Assembly: GCA_964419225.1 (NCBI GenBank)
Contig: CAYQPF010000009.1
Location: 6,393 to 70,392, forward strand
Reading direction: 5' to 3'
Source: CAYQPF01 sp964419225
Lineage (GTDB): Bacteria > Cloacimonadota > Cloacimonadia > Cloacimonadales > CAYQPF01
Length of the DNA: 64,000 nt
Part shown: positions 44,894-53,989 of the stretch, in pieces
Layout: every line of letters begins with the position of its first letter
Numbering within the stretch: position 1 is the stretch's first letter
The notes under the pieces: model-generated
Databases searched by the model: none
What the model was told of the DNA's origin: nothing
The model's input: the letters and a program-made list of their open reading frames with translations, nothing else
Position numbers and translations under genes: made by a program

Positions 44894-45777
44894 TTGGGTA
44901 CTCTAATTGATTGAAAAACAATTTCTTTAAGCATACCCTGAGGTCTATAAAACATAAACCAAACTAATAACATTCCATAAAAAATTTGTCTAACATTTGC
45001 AGCTATAGTGTTAGGTAATCCTAAAAAGCGAAGTATTTCAGGAAAAGAAACAAGCACAATTGATCCAATTAATGATCCCCAAAGATTACCTCTTCCACCG
45101 ATGATTACTATCGAAATGATAAATATCGATTCCAAAATCGAAAAACTTGATGGATCTATAAAAGAAATATATGAGGCATATAAGCATCCAGCAACAGCGG
45201 CTAATCCGCCTGCTAAAGCAAATGCAATCACTTTGAATAAAAAGGTGTTTTTGCCTAATGATGATGCAAGTATTTCATTTTCTCTAATGGCTTTTAGAAC
45301 ACGACCGAATGGCGATTTTACAATGTGCAGAAGAAGTAGAAAGCAACTAATTGAAGTGATCGTTGACAATAGAAAAAAAGATATTTTACTTGAAAACATA
45401 AAACCAAATATCTCTGGAGCTGGTATGCCTCGAATACCCATAGGGCCATTTGTAACAGACAAAAGATTATACATTAAGCTAAGAATTATGATTTGAAAAG
45501 CAAAAGTAGCTACAATAAAGTAATCACCCTTTAGACGGAGAGACGAAATGCCAATTATTACACAAAGAATTACAGCAAATAAGAAAGCTATAAATACACT
45601 GGCTACAAAAGATATGCCAAATCCAGTAGTTAAAATAGCAACTGAGTAAGCTCCAATTCCAAAGAAACCTGAGTGTGCGAGTGATAAAATACCATTGTAT
45701 CCGAGTATCAGATTTAGTGAGGAAGAAAGAATGATATATAGATTAATCAAGATTAGTATGTGAATCAAGTAGTCCAT
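44890..45777 (-). CDS. livM: Liv-type permease (LivM)
   Basis: The 295-residue protein is a multi-span permease of the branched-chain amino acid class. It opens LNLILGYNGILSLAHSGFFGIGAYSVAIL and has the KSPFGRVLKAIRENEILASSLG coupling loop and GGRGNLWGSLIGSI, all typical of LivM. It starts 1 base after the livH stop. With LivH it forms the inner-membrane channel. Confidence 0.94.
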   Translation of the reverse strand: MDYLIHILILINLYIILSSSLNLILGYNGILSLAHSGFFGIGAYSVAILTTGFGISFVASVFIAFLFAVILCVIIGISSLRLKGDYFIVATFAFQIIILSLMYNLLSVTNGPMGIRGIPAPEIFGFMFSSKISFFLLSTITSISCFLLLLHIVKSPFGRVLKAIRENEILASSLGKNTFLFKVIAFALAGGLAAVAGCLYASYISFIDPSSFSILESIFIISIVIIGGRGNLWGSLIGSIVLVSFPEILRFLGLPNTIAANVRQIFYGMLLVWFMFYRPQGMLKEIVFQSIRVPK

Positions 45778-45778
45778 T

Positions 45779-46642
45779 TTAACCCTTGGTTTTACAAATT
45801 AAACCGTTTGGCTTAAAAATTAGAAATACAAGTAATAAAACAAATGTATTAAGTTCCTTCCATTCATTGGATAAATATAATGAAGATGAAACTTGTAATA
45901 CACTAATAACCAACGCACCAACGATAACACCTAACACTTTTTTGCGTCCTCCTATTATTACTGCAACAATACCCATCATCATAGACTGTAAACCTATTGT
46001 GGGAGATATACCAGTATCTGAACCAATTATGATGCCGGCTGTGCCAATAGTGCAATAGCTTAATGCTACAAAAAAGGCAATTATTGAGGTAGTTTTCAAA
46101 CCGATCATTTCACTCAAAGTTCTATTATTGCTTATCGCCTGAAAAATCAGACCCACTTTTGTATATTTTAGGATTGAAGCATAAATAACAACTATTAATA
46201 AGGCAACAGAGATAGCCCATAAATACACAGGAAGAATATGAACACCATTCCTTAATACAATATCATTAGATGCTTCAAATGTATATAGTATTTTTGTGTC
46301 GTCTCCAAAACAAAGAGAGATAACATTTTGAACTATAATATAAAGTCCTAAGGATATCAGTAAATTACGAGTTTGAAGATGATCACCTTTCTCATACCTA
46401 TTATCCATTAGTTTGCTATAACATAATCCAACTAAGAAGCAACAAAGCAAAGATAACGCAATTGAACTAAAAGAATTAAGGCGAAGAACTGTGTGGAAGA
46501 AATAGGTAAAGTAAAAAGCAAGTACTAACATTACACCATAAAAGAAATTGATGAACCCCGTAGCTTTTAATCCAATAAAACAGGATAACCCAATGATAAT
46601 ATAGAGACTACTTATATATGCAGTATATTCTATCAACTCCAA
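45779..46642 (-). CDS. livH: Liv-type permease (LivH)
   Basis: The 287-residue protein is a LivH-class permease with about eight membrane spans. It shows FINFYGVMLVLAFYFTYFF at the N-terminus, KVGLIFQAISNNRTLSEMIG as the cytoplasmic coupling loop, and MMMGIVAVIIGGRKKVLGVIVGALV. The start appears to be TTG at 46640-46642 following the preceding stop closely; a second TTG 6 bases later is also possible. Sequence is more diverged from classical LivH than the ATPases are, so the substrate may not be a branched-chain amino acid. Confidence 0.88.
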   Translation of the reverse strand: MELIEYTAYISSLYIIIGLSCFIGLKATGFINFFYGVMLVLAFYFTYFFHTVLRLNSFSSIALSLLCCFLVGLCYSKLMDNRYEKGDHLQTRNLLISLGLYIIVQNVISLCFGDDTKILYTFEASNDIVLRNGVHILPVYLWAISVALLIVVIYASILKYTKVGLIFQAISNNRTLSEMIGLKTTSIIAFFVALSYCTIGTAGIIIGSDTGISPTIGLQSMMMGIVAVIIGGRKKVLGVIVGALVISVLQVSSSLYLSNEWKELNTFVLLLVFLIFKPNGLICKTKG

Positions 46643-46645
46643 TGC

Positions 46646-47782
46646 TCAACTCTCTTGATAACTACTTACTAAACCATATTTGTCAAGTGCGGTATATACT
46701 AATCCAGATTCTTGAGTGGCTTCTTTTTTACAAACCTTTTCTAATCGAGTAAAAAATTCTCCATATTTATCTCTTTGTTTACCATGTACTGTAAAAATTT
46801 TAAAATTAGTATCATCTGTCATTTCAAAATCAAGAGAGTTTAATTCTTCTAACTTAATTCCAAAAATAAATTCATTGTCAAACATTGCACAGTCAGAACG
46901 GGATAATTTAATGTCACACTTTTCTGCACACATCTGAAATCTTTCAAATTTTATATAATATAACTTTGCATTTGGGTTGACAGCTGGGTTGTAATTGTTA
47001 ACGAAGGCTTTCAAATATTTTGTTGTTGTTTCGTCTTTACTATAATTATTTAGATTAAATATTTTTTCAAAGTCATCCCTAATAACAAAAAATCTCTTGA
47101 TGTTGGTAATACTATTCTTAGGATCGTCTTCTTGAAATTCCAAAACAAGTTTATCAAGCTTTTTTACATCTACAGTAGTTGTAAGGCAACTTGTTTTAGG
47201 TTTTATAACATCAACTACTTGAGATAATCCCAGTTGTAACTTTATAAGATCAGATTTTGATATTGTGGCTTCTTGATCACTTTGCTGAGCACTTGTCCAA
47301 AATTCAACACAGGTTTCCAAACGATCATCTATAAAATACTTAGCAAGCATAGAAAAAATTATTGATTTTTTTTGATATAAAACTATTATCTCATCTCTTT
47401 TATCAATAGCGGAAAAATATAATCCGCTTACTAATAAATAGCTTAATAAACTGCTTGCTATGTAAATAACCATTGGTACCCATATTTCATTTTTAGAGTC
47501 TAGAAAGTGAAAAAGGTAAATTAACAAATTAGATATCTGACTAAATTCTTGCTTATCAACTGATTGTATATTTGGAAGCAAGCTTAACAACCATGTTACA
47601 AAAACAGTTAAACTGGGAATTATAAAAAAGCAGGTAAAAAATTTTGATTTTTTTCCAAAGAGTCTTACCCATTTTAGACCTCTAAAAAACTCCTTTGGGT
47701 TATTCATCTTTGATTTTGAACGAAATATATGTAACAACTTACTTAGCATATAACACAATAAATTAACAATTTTTTTCCACAT
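46646..47782 (-). CDS. Two-TM membrane protein inserted in the liv operon
   Basis: This protein is not recognised. Using the ATG preceded by GGAGG with 5-base spacing (an ATG 12 bases upstream lies in the site) gives 378 residues. Two strong transmembrane helices lie at about 48-70 and 97-120 with a short loop between. A 250-residue soluble C-terminal part follows, facing the cytoplasm by the positive-inside rule (K/R-rich N-terminus). It contains a RFFVIRDDFEKIF strand, YYIKFERFQMCAEKC, an acidic DCAMFDNEFIFGIKL pair of strands and a final TRLEKVCKK helix. The order resembles sensory or PLD-like domains with strand pairs around FFVI and DNEF, but no active site is seen. It overlaps the previous gene by 20 bases. 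A sensor or coupling role with the transporter is inferred. Confidence 0.8.
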   Translation of the reverse strand: MWKKIVNLLCYMLSKLLHIFRSKSKMNNPKEFFRGLKWVRLFGKKSKFFTCFFIIPSLTVFVTWLLSLLPNIQSVDKQEFSQISNLLIYLFHFLDSKNEIWVPMVIYIASSLLSYLLVSGLYFSAIDKRDEIIVLYQKKSIIFSMLAKYFIDDRLETCVEFWTSAQQSDQEATISKSDLIKLQLGLSQVVDVIKPKTSCLTTTVDVKKLDKLVLEFQEDDPKNSITNIKRFFVIRDDFEKIFNLNNYSKDETTTKYLKAFVNNYNPAVNPNAKLYYIKFERFQMCAEKCDIKLSRSDCAMFDNEFIFGIKLEELNSLDFEMTDDTNFKIFTVHGKQRDKYGEFFTRLEKVCKKEATQESGLVYTALDKYGLVSSYQES

Positions 47783-48821
47783 CATTACCTCCATGCTTAA
47801 AATAGTAATAATACTTATTAGATTTGCATATAGAATTCATGATACAAAGTAAATCATAGCCATTAAACCCTTGAAAAACATCAATATGTTGCATTGCTTT
47901 TTTCATATATTCATTAACGCTTTCTTTTACTTTCGATACAATTCCTGAAGTGTTCAGTAGGGATGAAAGTTTAATTTGATCGTCCTTACTAATTTCCATT
48001 TTGGTCAAAACAGAATGGATATAGTCAGATTCTGCTTTCATAAGGTAGTACAAGGGCAAAGTCAATCTGCCATTAAGAATATCACTGAATTGATCTTGAT
48101 AATCTTTTAGAGATGCTGAATTAGGCACATAGTCACCTAAATCATTTATCATGTGCAATCCTGTCCCATATAATTCGCCAAAATCCTTCAGTTTCTCAAC
48201 ATTCTCTACATTTTGAGTGGTAAGAATAGCTCCAGCAGCAGCACATCTTCCTGTAAAGATACCGCTTCCATAGTAACATCTTTTTCTATAGTCTTCAATA
48301 AATCTGTCTTCATCAAGATAGAAATGATAATTTCCTGTATTGAGTAGGTTTAAATCATAATGCTGAGCCACATAGATATTGGAATTCGATTCCGAGATGG
48401 CATCATATAACCAATTTATGATTGAAGTGTCATAAATTTCTCTAACGTACATGATACATTTTTGTGCCAATTCTCTTGTACACATCGCGGCAATAAAATT
48501 AGAATCACGTTGTTGTCGAATTAGAGTACCAAACTTATTATCAAAAGATGCATTAGCCTGATAAGATGAAATATTGATCAATTCAAATGCGGCACAAACT
48601 GGTATAATATCTTTCCAATTCGAACCACCACATAGTTCAAAAGAAGCTCTCAATAATGCTGGTTTTAATAGTGGTTTATTTTTTCTCCTTTCAACGATCT
48701 TCATGATAATTTCATATAAACCACGATCTTGCCATGTGTGTTCTTTTATTAACTCGTGTATATAAGGATATACATTTAGAGCTGTATCATTTAGGTAATC
48801 AATATAGTCTTGTTTAGTCAC
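47763..48821 (-). CDS. Isoprenyl diphosphate synthase-like protein with degenerate Asp-rich motifs
   Basis: The 352-residue all-helical protein follows the class I isoprenoid synthase pattern. It has KPLLKPALLRASFELCGG (usually RP-x-L). The first Asp-rich position reads AAFELINISSYQANASFDNK, where DDxxD has become NASFD. The second reads GTGLHMINDLGDY, where DDxxD has become NDLGD. The scaffold fits but most magnesium ligands of the first motif are lost. It may bind a prenyl compound without catalysis, or catalyse a changed reaction. The start is GTG after AAGGGG. It lies between the binding-protein gene and the two-TM gene in one operon, an unusual place for a prenyltransferase. Confidence 0.6.
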   Translation of the reverse strand: MTKQDYIDYLNDTALNVYPYIHELIKEHTWQDRGLYEIIMKIVERRKNKPLLKPALLRASFELCGGSNWKDIIPVCAAFELINISSYQANASFDNKFGTLIRQQRDSNFIAAMCTRELAQKCIMYVREIYDTSIINWLYDAISESNSNIYVAQHYDLNLLNTGNYHFYLDEDRFIEDYRKRCYYGSGIFTGRCAAAGAILTTQNVENVEKLKDFGELYGTGLHMINDLGDYVPNSASLKDYQDQFSDILNGRLTLPLYYLMKAESDYIHSVLTKMEISKDDQIKLSSLLNTSGIVSKVKESVNEYMKKAMQHIDVFQGFNGYDLLCIMNSICKSNKYYYYFKHGGNDVEKNC

Positions 48822-48837
48822 TAATACCCCTTAGAAA

Positions 48838-49962
48838 TCAATATGGCACAAACTTATTATCTTTTATTTTCATAATCTGAATAGCTTTTTCAACATCACC
48901 ATTCACGTCAAAAGACATTTTCCCAGTTACTCCATTATAATCTTTAATATTATATAAGTTTTTTATTACTTTTTCGATTTTTAAGTCACTTCCTTTTCCC
49001 GAATTTTGGATTGCTTTATATGCCATCATGACAACATCCCAACCATAACCTGCAAGGATATCCGGTTTCTGGTTATATTTTACATTGTATAGTTTAACAA
49101 AATTTACCATGGAAGAATCCTGACTTTCAGTATTGAAAGCTGGACTGGAGAACATAACTCCCTCAGCAGATTTGCCAGCTATTTCCAAAATCTTCGGATC
49201 ATTAAAAGTTGATATTCCTAATAGTCTTGATGACAATCCACTTTCTTTTGCTTGTTTAATAAAGAAGCCAGCCTCTTTTATTGTCAGTGCAAGAAATATC
49301 AAATCTGGATTATTTTTTTTGATATTCTGTATTATTGTTCTAAAATCAGTACTATTTTCTTTTACATTCTCTCTTAATAATATCTTATTACCAGAAAGTT
49401 CATAATCCTTTGTAAATAAATCGCTAATTGTCATAGTTGATGATGCTTGCAGGGCAACAATAGCAGCACTTTTCGATACCAGATTCTTTATGGCGAAATC
49501 AGCTAAGACTTTTCCATCATAGGAATCCGATGGATATATTCTAAAAAAATGATCACCGGCTTCAGTTAACTCAATTGCGGAAGCAGTTGGAGATAACAAA
49601 ACGACCTTCTTTGACTCTGCAATTGGTGTAATTGGCAATGCTGTTGCTGAAAACATTCCGCCAATAACCATTGGGACTTTATTGATGTCAACTAGTTTAT
49701 TGAAGGCATTAACACTTTGCAAGGGCAAGTTTTTATCATCTTCAAAGATGATATTTAATTTAGTTCCAACTGGTGCAGTTTTGTTAATGGTTTCTATAGC
49801 TAAATCCATGCCTGTCTTTAGTGATTTCCCGTACATTGCAGCATCTCCGGATAGAGGTAAAATTGAACCGATAGTAATTTCTGACGGTTTCTTATTGCAA
49901 GCTGAAATCACAGATAAAATTAAAATAATCATTACGATATAGAGACTCACGTGTTTTTTCAT
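48838..49962 (-). CDS. livJ: Liv-type periplasmic substrate-binding lipoprotein
   Basis: The 374-residue protein has a lipoprotein signal with lipobox ISAC, cysteine at residue 22. It continues TIGSILPLSGDAAMYGKSLKTGMDLAIE, the opening of type I periplasmic binding proteins of the LivJ class. Further hallmarks are PMVIGGMFSATALPITPIAE and LSPTASAIEL, which line the ligand pocket. It is first in the operon. The genes order as binding protein, prenyl-synthase-like, two-TM protein, LivH, LivM, LivG, LivF. The ligand is unknown; amino acids, amides and aromatic acids are all known for this class. Confidence 0.9.
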   Translation of the reverse strand: MKKHVSLYIVMIILILSVISACNKKPSEITIGSILPLSGDAAMYGKSLKTGMDLAIETINKTAPVGTKLNIIFEDDKNLPLQSVNAFNKLVDINKVPMVIGGMFSATALPITPIAESKKVVLLSPTASAIELTEAGDHFFRIYPSDSYDGKVLADFAIKNLVSKSAAIVALQASSTMTISDLFTKDYELSGNKILLRENVKENSTDFRTIIQNIKKNNPDLIFLALTIKEAGFFIKQAKESGLSSRLLGISTFNDPKILEIAGKSAEGVMFSSPAFNTESQDSSMVNFVKLYNVKYNQKPDILAGYGWDVVMMAYKAIQNSGKGSDLKIEKVIKNLYNIKDYNGVTGKMSFDVNGDVEKAIQIMKIKDNKFVPY

Positions 49963-50078
49963 TGTTAACTCCTTTGATTATAGTTTAATTAACAAAAAAC
50001 TCTATCAAGTCTTAGTTTTTTGTTTATTTACCAATAATGACCTACCCGAATTCAAATGAGTAGTATATTAATTCACAA

Positions 50079-50104
50079 ATATAATTATAGGATTATAATT
50101 ATAT
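50079..50104. promoter_or_regulatory. Palindromic candidate operator for the liv operon
   Basis: ATATAATTATA and TATAATTATAT form a perfect inverted repeat around GGAT. It begins about 7 bases after the predicted transcription start, so a bound regulator or an RNA hairpin could act there. The AT-only sequence limits confidence. Confidence 0.45.
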
Positions 50105-50117
50105 CTAGACTAACAAC

Positions 50118-50146
50118 TTATTATTTCATTCTGATGAAACTGTCAA
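50118..50146 (-). promoter_or_regulatory. Promoter for the liv operon
   Basis: TTGACA (50146-50141), 17-base spacer, TAATAA (50123-50118) on the minus strand. It implies a leader of about 150 bases before the binding-protein start. Confidence 0.55.
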
Positions 50147-50395
50147 TAAAAAATGTGTTTGGAGTCGAACAATTATCATATTAATTAGGATATTTTCTTA
50201 CATCAAAAAGAGTGCTTCTGTTTTAAATTAGTAAATATTTCTAATGTTTGTTATTAAATGATTCAGAGTATCTTATTGGTTACCTTTAACTTTCAGTTCA
50301 TTTACAATTCAATTCACCTCTTTTAAACCAAAATCTTTCAGACTATAACTTACCTCTCACCTAAAATCTGTCTCTTCTCCACTGACTACTGGTAA

Positions 50396-51410
50396 CTATT
50401 CTTTTTCCGATTCAACAAAAAGTGATTTTGTCATTTTTACTATTTCTATAATACTCTCTTCTTTTCTATGTTGATAACGTTCAATTAATCCCACAAAAAT
50501 TTTGATTCCTTCATCCATTTGTCCATTTTGGAACAAGGCTACTCCCAAATCATACATAGAAATTGCAACTTGCTTGGTTATTCCTGATTCCTCTCTGTGT
50601 TGATAAAGAGTTATGACAGATCTATAGGCTTTAATTGCCTCTTTCTTCTGCCCGATTTCACGTAAGGTATTTCCCAAATTATACATAGCACTAGCTACTG
50701 TTTCTGTTATTCTGGTTTCCTTTCTGTCCTGATAAAGAGAAATTAAATTTCGGTAGTTCTTAATTCCCTCATCTTGTTGCCAAGCATTTACTAGAGAATT
50801 TCCCATATAAAACATAGCACAAACCACCTTTTCTGCTATTCTGAATTCTTCTCTGTGTTGATAAAGAGCAATGACAGTTCTATAGGCTTTAATTGCCTCT
50901 TCTAATTGTCCTGCTTCACCCAAGAAGACGCCCCAATTAATAATAGTCGTAGCTACATGCTCTGCTATTCCAGCCTCCTCTCTGTACTGATAACGGTCAA
51001 TAACATCATTGTAGATTTTATATGACTCTTCCAGTTGACCCATTTTACATAAAACAAGACTCAAAGCTCCCATAACTTGAGCTACTTGCTTTGCTATCGC
51101 TGCTTCCTCTCTATGCTGATAATGTGAAATGACTTCTCGGTAGGTCTTAATTTCCTCTTCCTGCTGTCCGGTTTCACCCAAAACTATCCCCAAATTATAC
51201 ATAGTACATGCCACTTGTTCTACTATTCTGACTTCCTCTCTATGTTGATAAAGGGCTATAACATTCCTGTAGGTTCTTATTTCTTCGTCTCGTTGACCCG
51301 CTTCATTTAAGACAACTCCCCAATTCCTCATTGTTATTGTCACAAGCTCTGCTATTTCGGCTTCCTGATGTCCAGTTCCTAAAGCAATAACCCTTTGATA
51401 AGTCTCAATT
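50396..51410 (-). repeat. 43-residue (129-bp) tandem repeats encoding the TPR region
   Basis: Eight units (the last partial) repeat with period 129 bp inside the gene. Each contains a YQHREE-like block. The units are longer than the 34-residue canonical TPR, as in the 42-residue kinesin-light-chain type, and similar enough to suggest recent duplication. Confidence 0.8.
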
Positions 51411-53989
51411 TGTTTTTTTCTTTGTTTTGTAGCATCTAAAAAATCTGCCTTTGCTCCTAAAGCTATCAAATATGCTCTCAATGCTTCCGGAGTTTGGTGA
51501 TTAAATTGATAATCACTTTCAATGGAATTAAAAAGTGGTAATGCTGCAAATCCAATAGATTTTCCGGCTTCCATAGCCATGGCGATTCTTGCCTGAGGTG
51601 CACGAACTGGTAATCCTTCTTGTAATTTCAAAGTATGATTTTGAATAGAGCGTATAACTTCGCGTTGATTAGGTGGAATTGTATAATAAGAATCCTCAAC
51701 CCCAGGTTCTTCTGTATGTGTGAGAAACCCGATATTACAAAGCATCATTAACCCATTATCATATGCTGTTAAAGTGTCATATATCCAATTAGGATGTTTA
51801 AACTCATCATTAAACCACTCTTGTAGTTCAGTCAAAGAAAAATAAGCAACCCTGTCTATCAGAGAGTAACAGCTTTCCAGGAAACTGCGGAAATTGAAAC
51901 CATACTTACCTGCTGATTTATCGAGGCACTCTATTTCCTTGGCCATAAGTTTTTGCGTGAATTCAAAATAATTGATTGTATCCATGGAACCGAGTTTCCC
52001 AATTGATAAAGCATAATCGGTGAATGATAATCCTGCTTCCAAAGCCAGAATCAAAGAACGGCGATATATACCAGTCACTTTTCCGGTCTTCTCAAATAAA
52101 TTCAGGGCATCATAGAATTCTCGGTAACCCGGGTTCTTCTCATGTTTAGCTGCCCAAACTCTCATCGCTATTTTTGATGCGTCATCCTCACTCAACTCTT
52201 TAATCTGAATCTGTTGTCCCGAATTGCTCTTAATGCGTGTGCTTGTAATCAGAGTAAGAGATACTGCTTCCACCTGTGCCTGTTCTTTCAAGCGTGTGAT
52301 GAGCTTCTCAGCTTTCTCAGTTTTCACCTTATCGGCATCAAGATCAGTTAAATCATCTAATACCCAAATATGTCTAACTTTTAATCTGGATATTTCTTTC
52401 ATGATGTCCTCAACACTCGGATTTTCGATTTCCAATTTATATAACTTAGCTAATTTAACACACATATCCTCTATCAAATTGGATTCAGCAGGATATCCCC
52501 AGCAATTCATCTGGAAAATATATAAAGGCTGGTCAGCATTATGGAAATAGTAATCACGTACCCAGGAAACATATTGCCTCAGAAAAGCAGATTTGCCCAT
52601 CCCCGGATTACCCCAAACCCAATAAACCTTTCGCTCATCTGTTCCCGCTAAAGGTGAAGGAATGTCCTGTAAGATCTTTAACTCGGCTTCTCTTCCTACA
52701 AAAGGATCATCTTCAGGATATAAAACTGTTGCCTCTAGGCAGGCATCAAGAAAGTCTGTATGATAATGCCCTTTCAGGACAGGGGAATATCTTTGTAACT
52801 CTGGTGTACCCTTAGGTAGGAATAGCTTATCCCAAGGTTTTTGACTTATTTCCAGACAGTCAGGAAGATTATTCTGCATTTCCTCTTTAACTGCATTCCT
52901 GGCCAATTCAATGGCTTCATCCATAGCATTTGTTTGGAGAAATCCAATCAAAGCTCTCATATAACTTTTGGGAGCATCTTTCATAATGCTCTCGGTAAAA
53001 GCCAACCAGGCACAAGGTAAGTTTTGGGCAAACTTTTCTCCATAACAGGCAAAGCCAATGAAACCCGTTAACTCAGACCATTTCTCTTTTTCCAGTAATT
53101 GATTGAAAGAATAAGTTCCATCCTCAAATTGAAGTTGTCCTTCTTCACTGCCATGTCCATAATAAATGAGCAGATCTATTCCTCTTTTCATTTCTCTGAC
53201 TAAGTTACTTTTTGTAGCTTTATCAACTCTCAGGCAAATATTCAAATTGGATTTCTCCAAATCCTGTACAGCAACTTTAGCAAACTCCAAAGCTTCTTTC
53301 ATATTCTGATATGTATCATTACCAATCAGAATAGTGATTCTAAAGGCAGGGGTTGGCACAGTATCAGGTGTAGTTTGTGTATCCTGACTGGGAGGCACAA
53401 AATCTCCTTCCAGATAGCAATCAAACAGGAAATTATCCTTTCCTGCCCCCTTACAAAGAATCCATTTCTTCTCAATATCTTCAAACTCTTTTCTGATCCG
53501 AATATTCTTGTTAAGTCTGTCATAGAAAACTGTCGAACAGGCAATAGCTGTATTAACTTCAGGATGTTCAGTCAAAACTGAACGTAAACCAGACCAGTCC
53601 GCTATTCTATTTGCTAATATATATTCATCACTTTGGTGTTCTCCTTCCACAATATCCAGATTACCGGTAACTAAAGCAATCCGTAACCTGATTTGCATTC
53701 CGGGTGAAGCAGTTTTGTTTTCCTCAGCTATTAGAGAATCAATATTCAAGACGTATTTCAAGGCTATCTGTTCGGTAATGTTAATCAAAGCTATATAATA
53801 ACCATCTCCGGTATCCTGATAAGGATATGATTCAAAAATATTGGTATAAGGCAGAAAGAATTTGCTTGCCTTAATCAAAATATCTTTGAAGGACTTCTTT
53901 ACATTCTGTTGTTCTATACGTGACCGACTGGAAAAACCTTTAATATCCAATAATAATATGGGAATATTTCGATAAGACATATAATTCAT
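50396..53989 (-). CDS. Cyclase-like / caspase-like (CHAT) / STAND ATPase / TPR protein
   Basis: Product of 1197 residues, starting at the ATG after GAGGT rather than 63 bases earlier. Residues 8-190 resemble a class III nucleotide cyclase: LLLDIKGF with D15 and QDTGDGYY with D62, the two metal-binding aspartates; LRIALVTGNLD and ILANRIADW follow. Residues 215-350 are caspase/CHAT-like with LLIYYGHGSEEG (H279) and FIGFACYGE (C315), a complete His-Cys dyad. Residues 430-700 are an AAA/STAND ATPase with GREAEL, Walker A GNPGMGKS (460-467) and Walker B IWVLDDL. From about 860 to the end are eight 43-residue TPR-like repeats sharing YQHREE and NLGxxLxExGQ. STAND proteins with CHAT or cyclase effectors act in signalling or antiviral conflict. 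Here the two catalytic-looking domains share one chain. Confidence 0.85.
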   Translation of the reverse strand: MNYMSYRNIPILLLDIKGFSSRSRIEQQNVKKSFKDILIKASKFFLPYTNIFESYPYQDTGDGYYIALINITEQIALKYVLNIDSLIAEENKTASPGMQIRLRIALVTGNLDIVEGEHQSDEYILANRIADWSGLRSVLTEHPEVNTAIACSTVFYDRLNKNIRIRKEFEDIEKKWILCKGAGKDNFLFDCYLEGDFVPPSQDTQTTPDTVPTPAFRITILIGNDTYQNMKEALEFAKVAVQDLEKSNLNICLRVDKATKSNLVREMKRGIDLLIYYGHGSEEGQLQFEDGTYSFNQLLEKEKWSELTGFIGFACYGEKFAQNLPCAWLAFTESIMKDAPKSYMRALIGFLQTNAMDEAIELARNAVKEEMQNNLPDCLEISQKPWDKLFLPKGTPELQRYSPVLKGHYHTDFLDACLEATVLYPEDDPFVGREAELKILQDIPSPLAGTDERKVYWVWGNPGMGKSAFLRQYVSWVRDYYFHNADQPLYIFQMNCWGYPAESNLIEDMCVKLAKLYKLEIENPSVEDIMKEISRLKVRHIWVLDDLTDLDADKVKTEKAEKLITRLKEQAQVEAVSLTLITSTRIKSNSGQQIQIKELSEDDASKIAMRVWAAKHEKNPGYREFYDALNLFEKTGKVTGIYRRSLILALEAGLSFTDYALSIGKLGSMDTINYFEFTQKLMAKEIECLDKSAGKYGFNFRSFLESCYSLIDRVAYFSLTELQEWFNDEFKHPNWIYDTLTAYDNGLMMLCNIGFLTHTEEPGVEDSYYTIPPNQREVIRSIQNHTLKLQEGLPVRAPQARIAMAMEAGKSIGFAALPLFNSIESDYQFNHQTPEALRAYLIALGAKADFLDATKQRKKQIETYQRVIALGTGHQEAEIAELVTITMRNWGVVLNEAGQRDEEIRTYRNVIALYQHREEVRIVEQVACTMYNLGIVLGETGQQEEEIKTYREVISHYQHREEAAIAKQVAQVMGALSLVLCKMGQLEESYKIYNDVIDRYQYREEAGIAEHVATTIINWGVFLGEAGQLEEAIKAYRTVIALYQHREEFRIAEKVVCAMFYMGNSLVNAWQQDEGIKNYRNLISLYQDRKETRITETVASAMYNLGNTLREIGQKKEAIKAYRSVITLYQHREESGITKQVAISMYDLGVALFQNGQMDEGIKIFVGLIERYQHRKEESIIEIVKMTKSLFVESEKE

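Larger units (their letters stand above)
49963..50395. other. Upstream region of the liv operon
   Basis: It contains the promoter at 50118-50146, a perfect 11-bp inverted repeat at 50079-50104, and two heptamers at 50382-50395 (CTGACTA, CTGGTAA) that run into the stop of the STAND gene. No gene is visible. Confidence 0.6.

Noticed and set aside
50396..51410. Regular repeats resembling a CRISPR array
   Set aside because: The period is 129 bp with coding continuity and no spacers of unrelated sequence.
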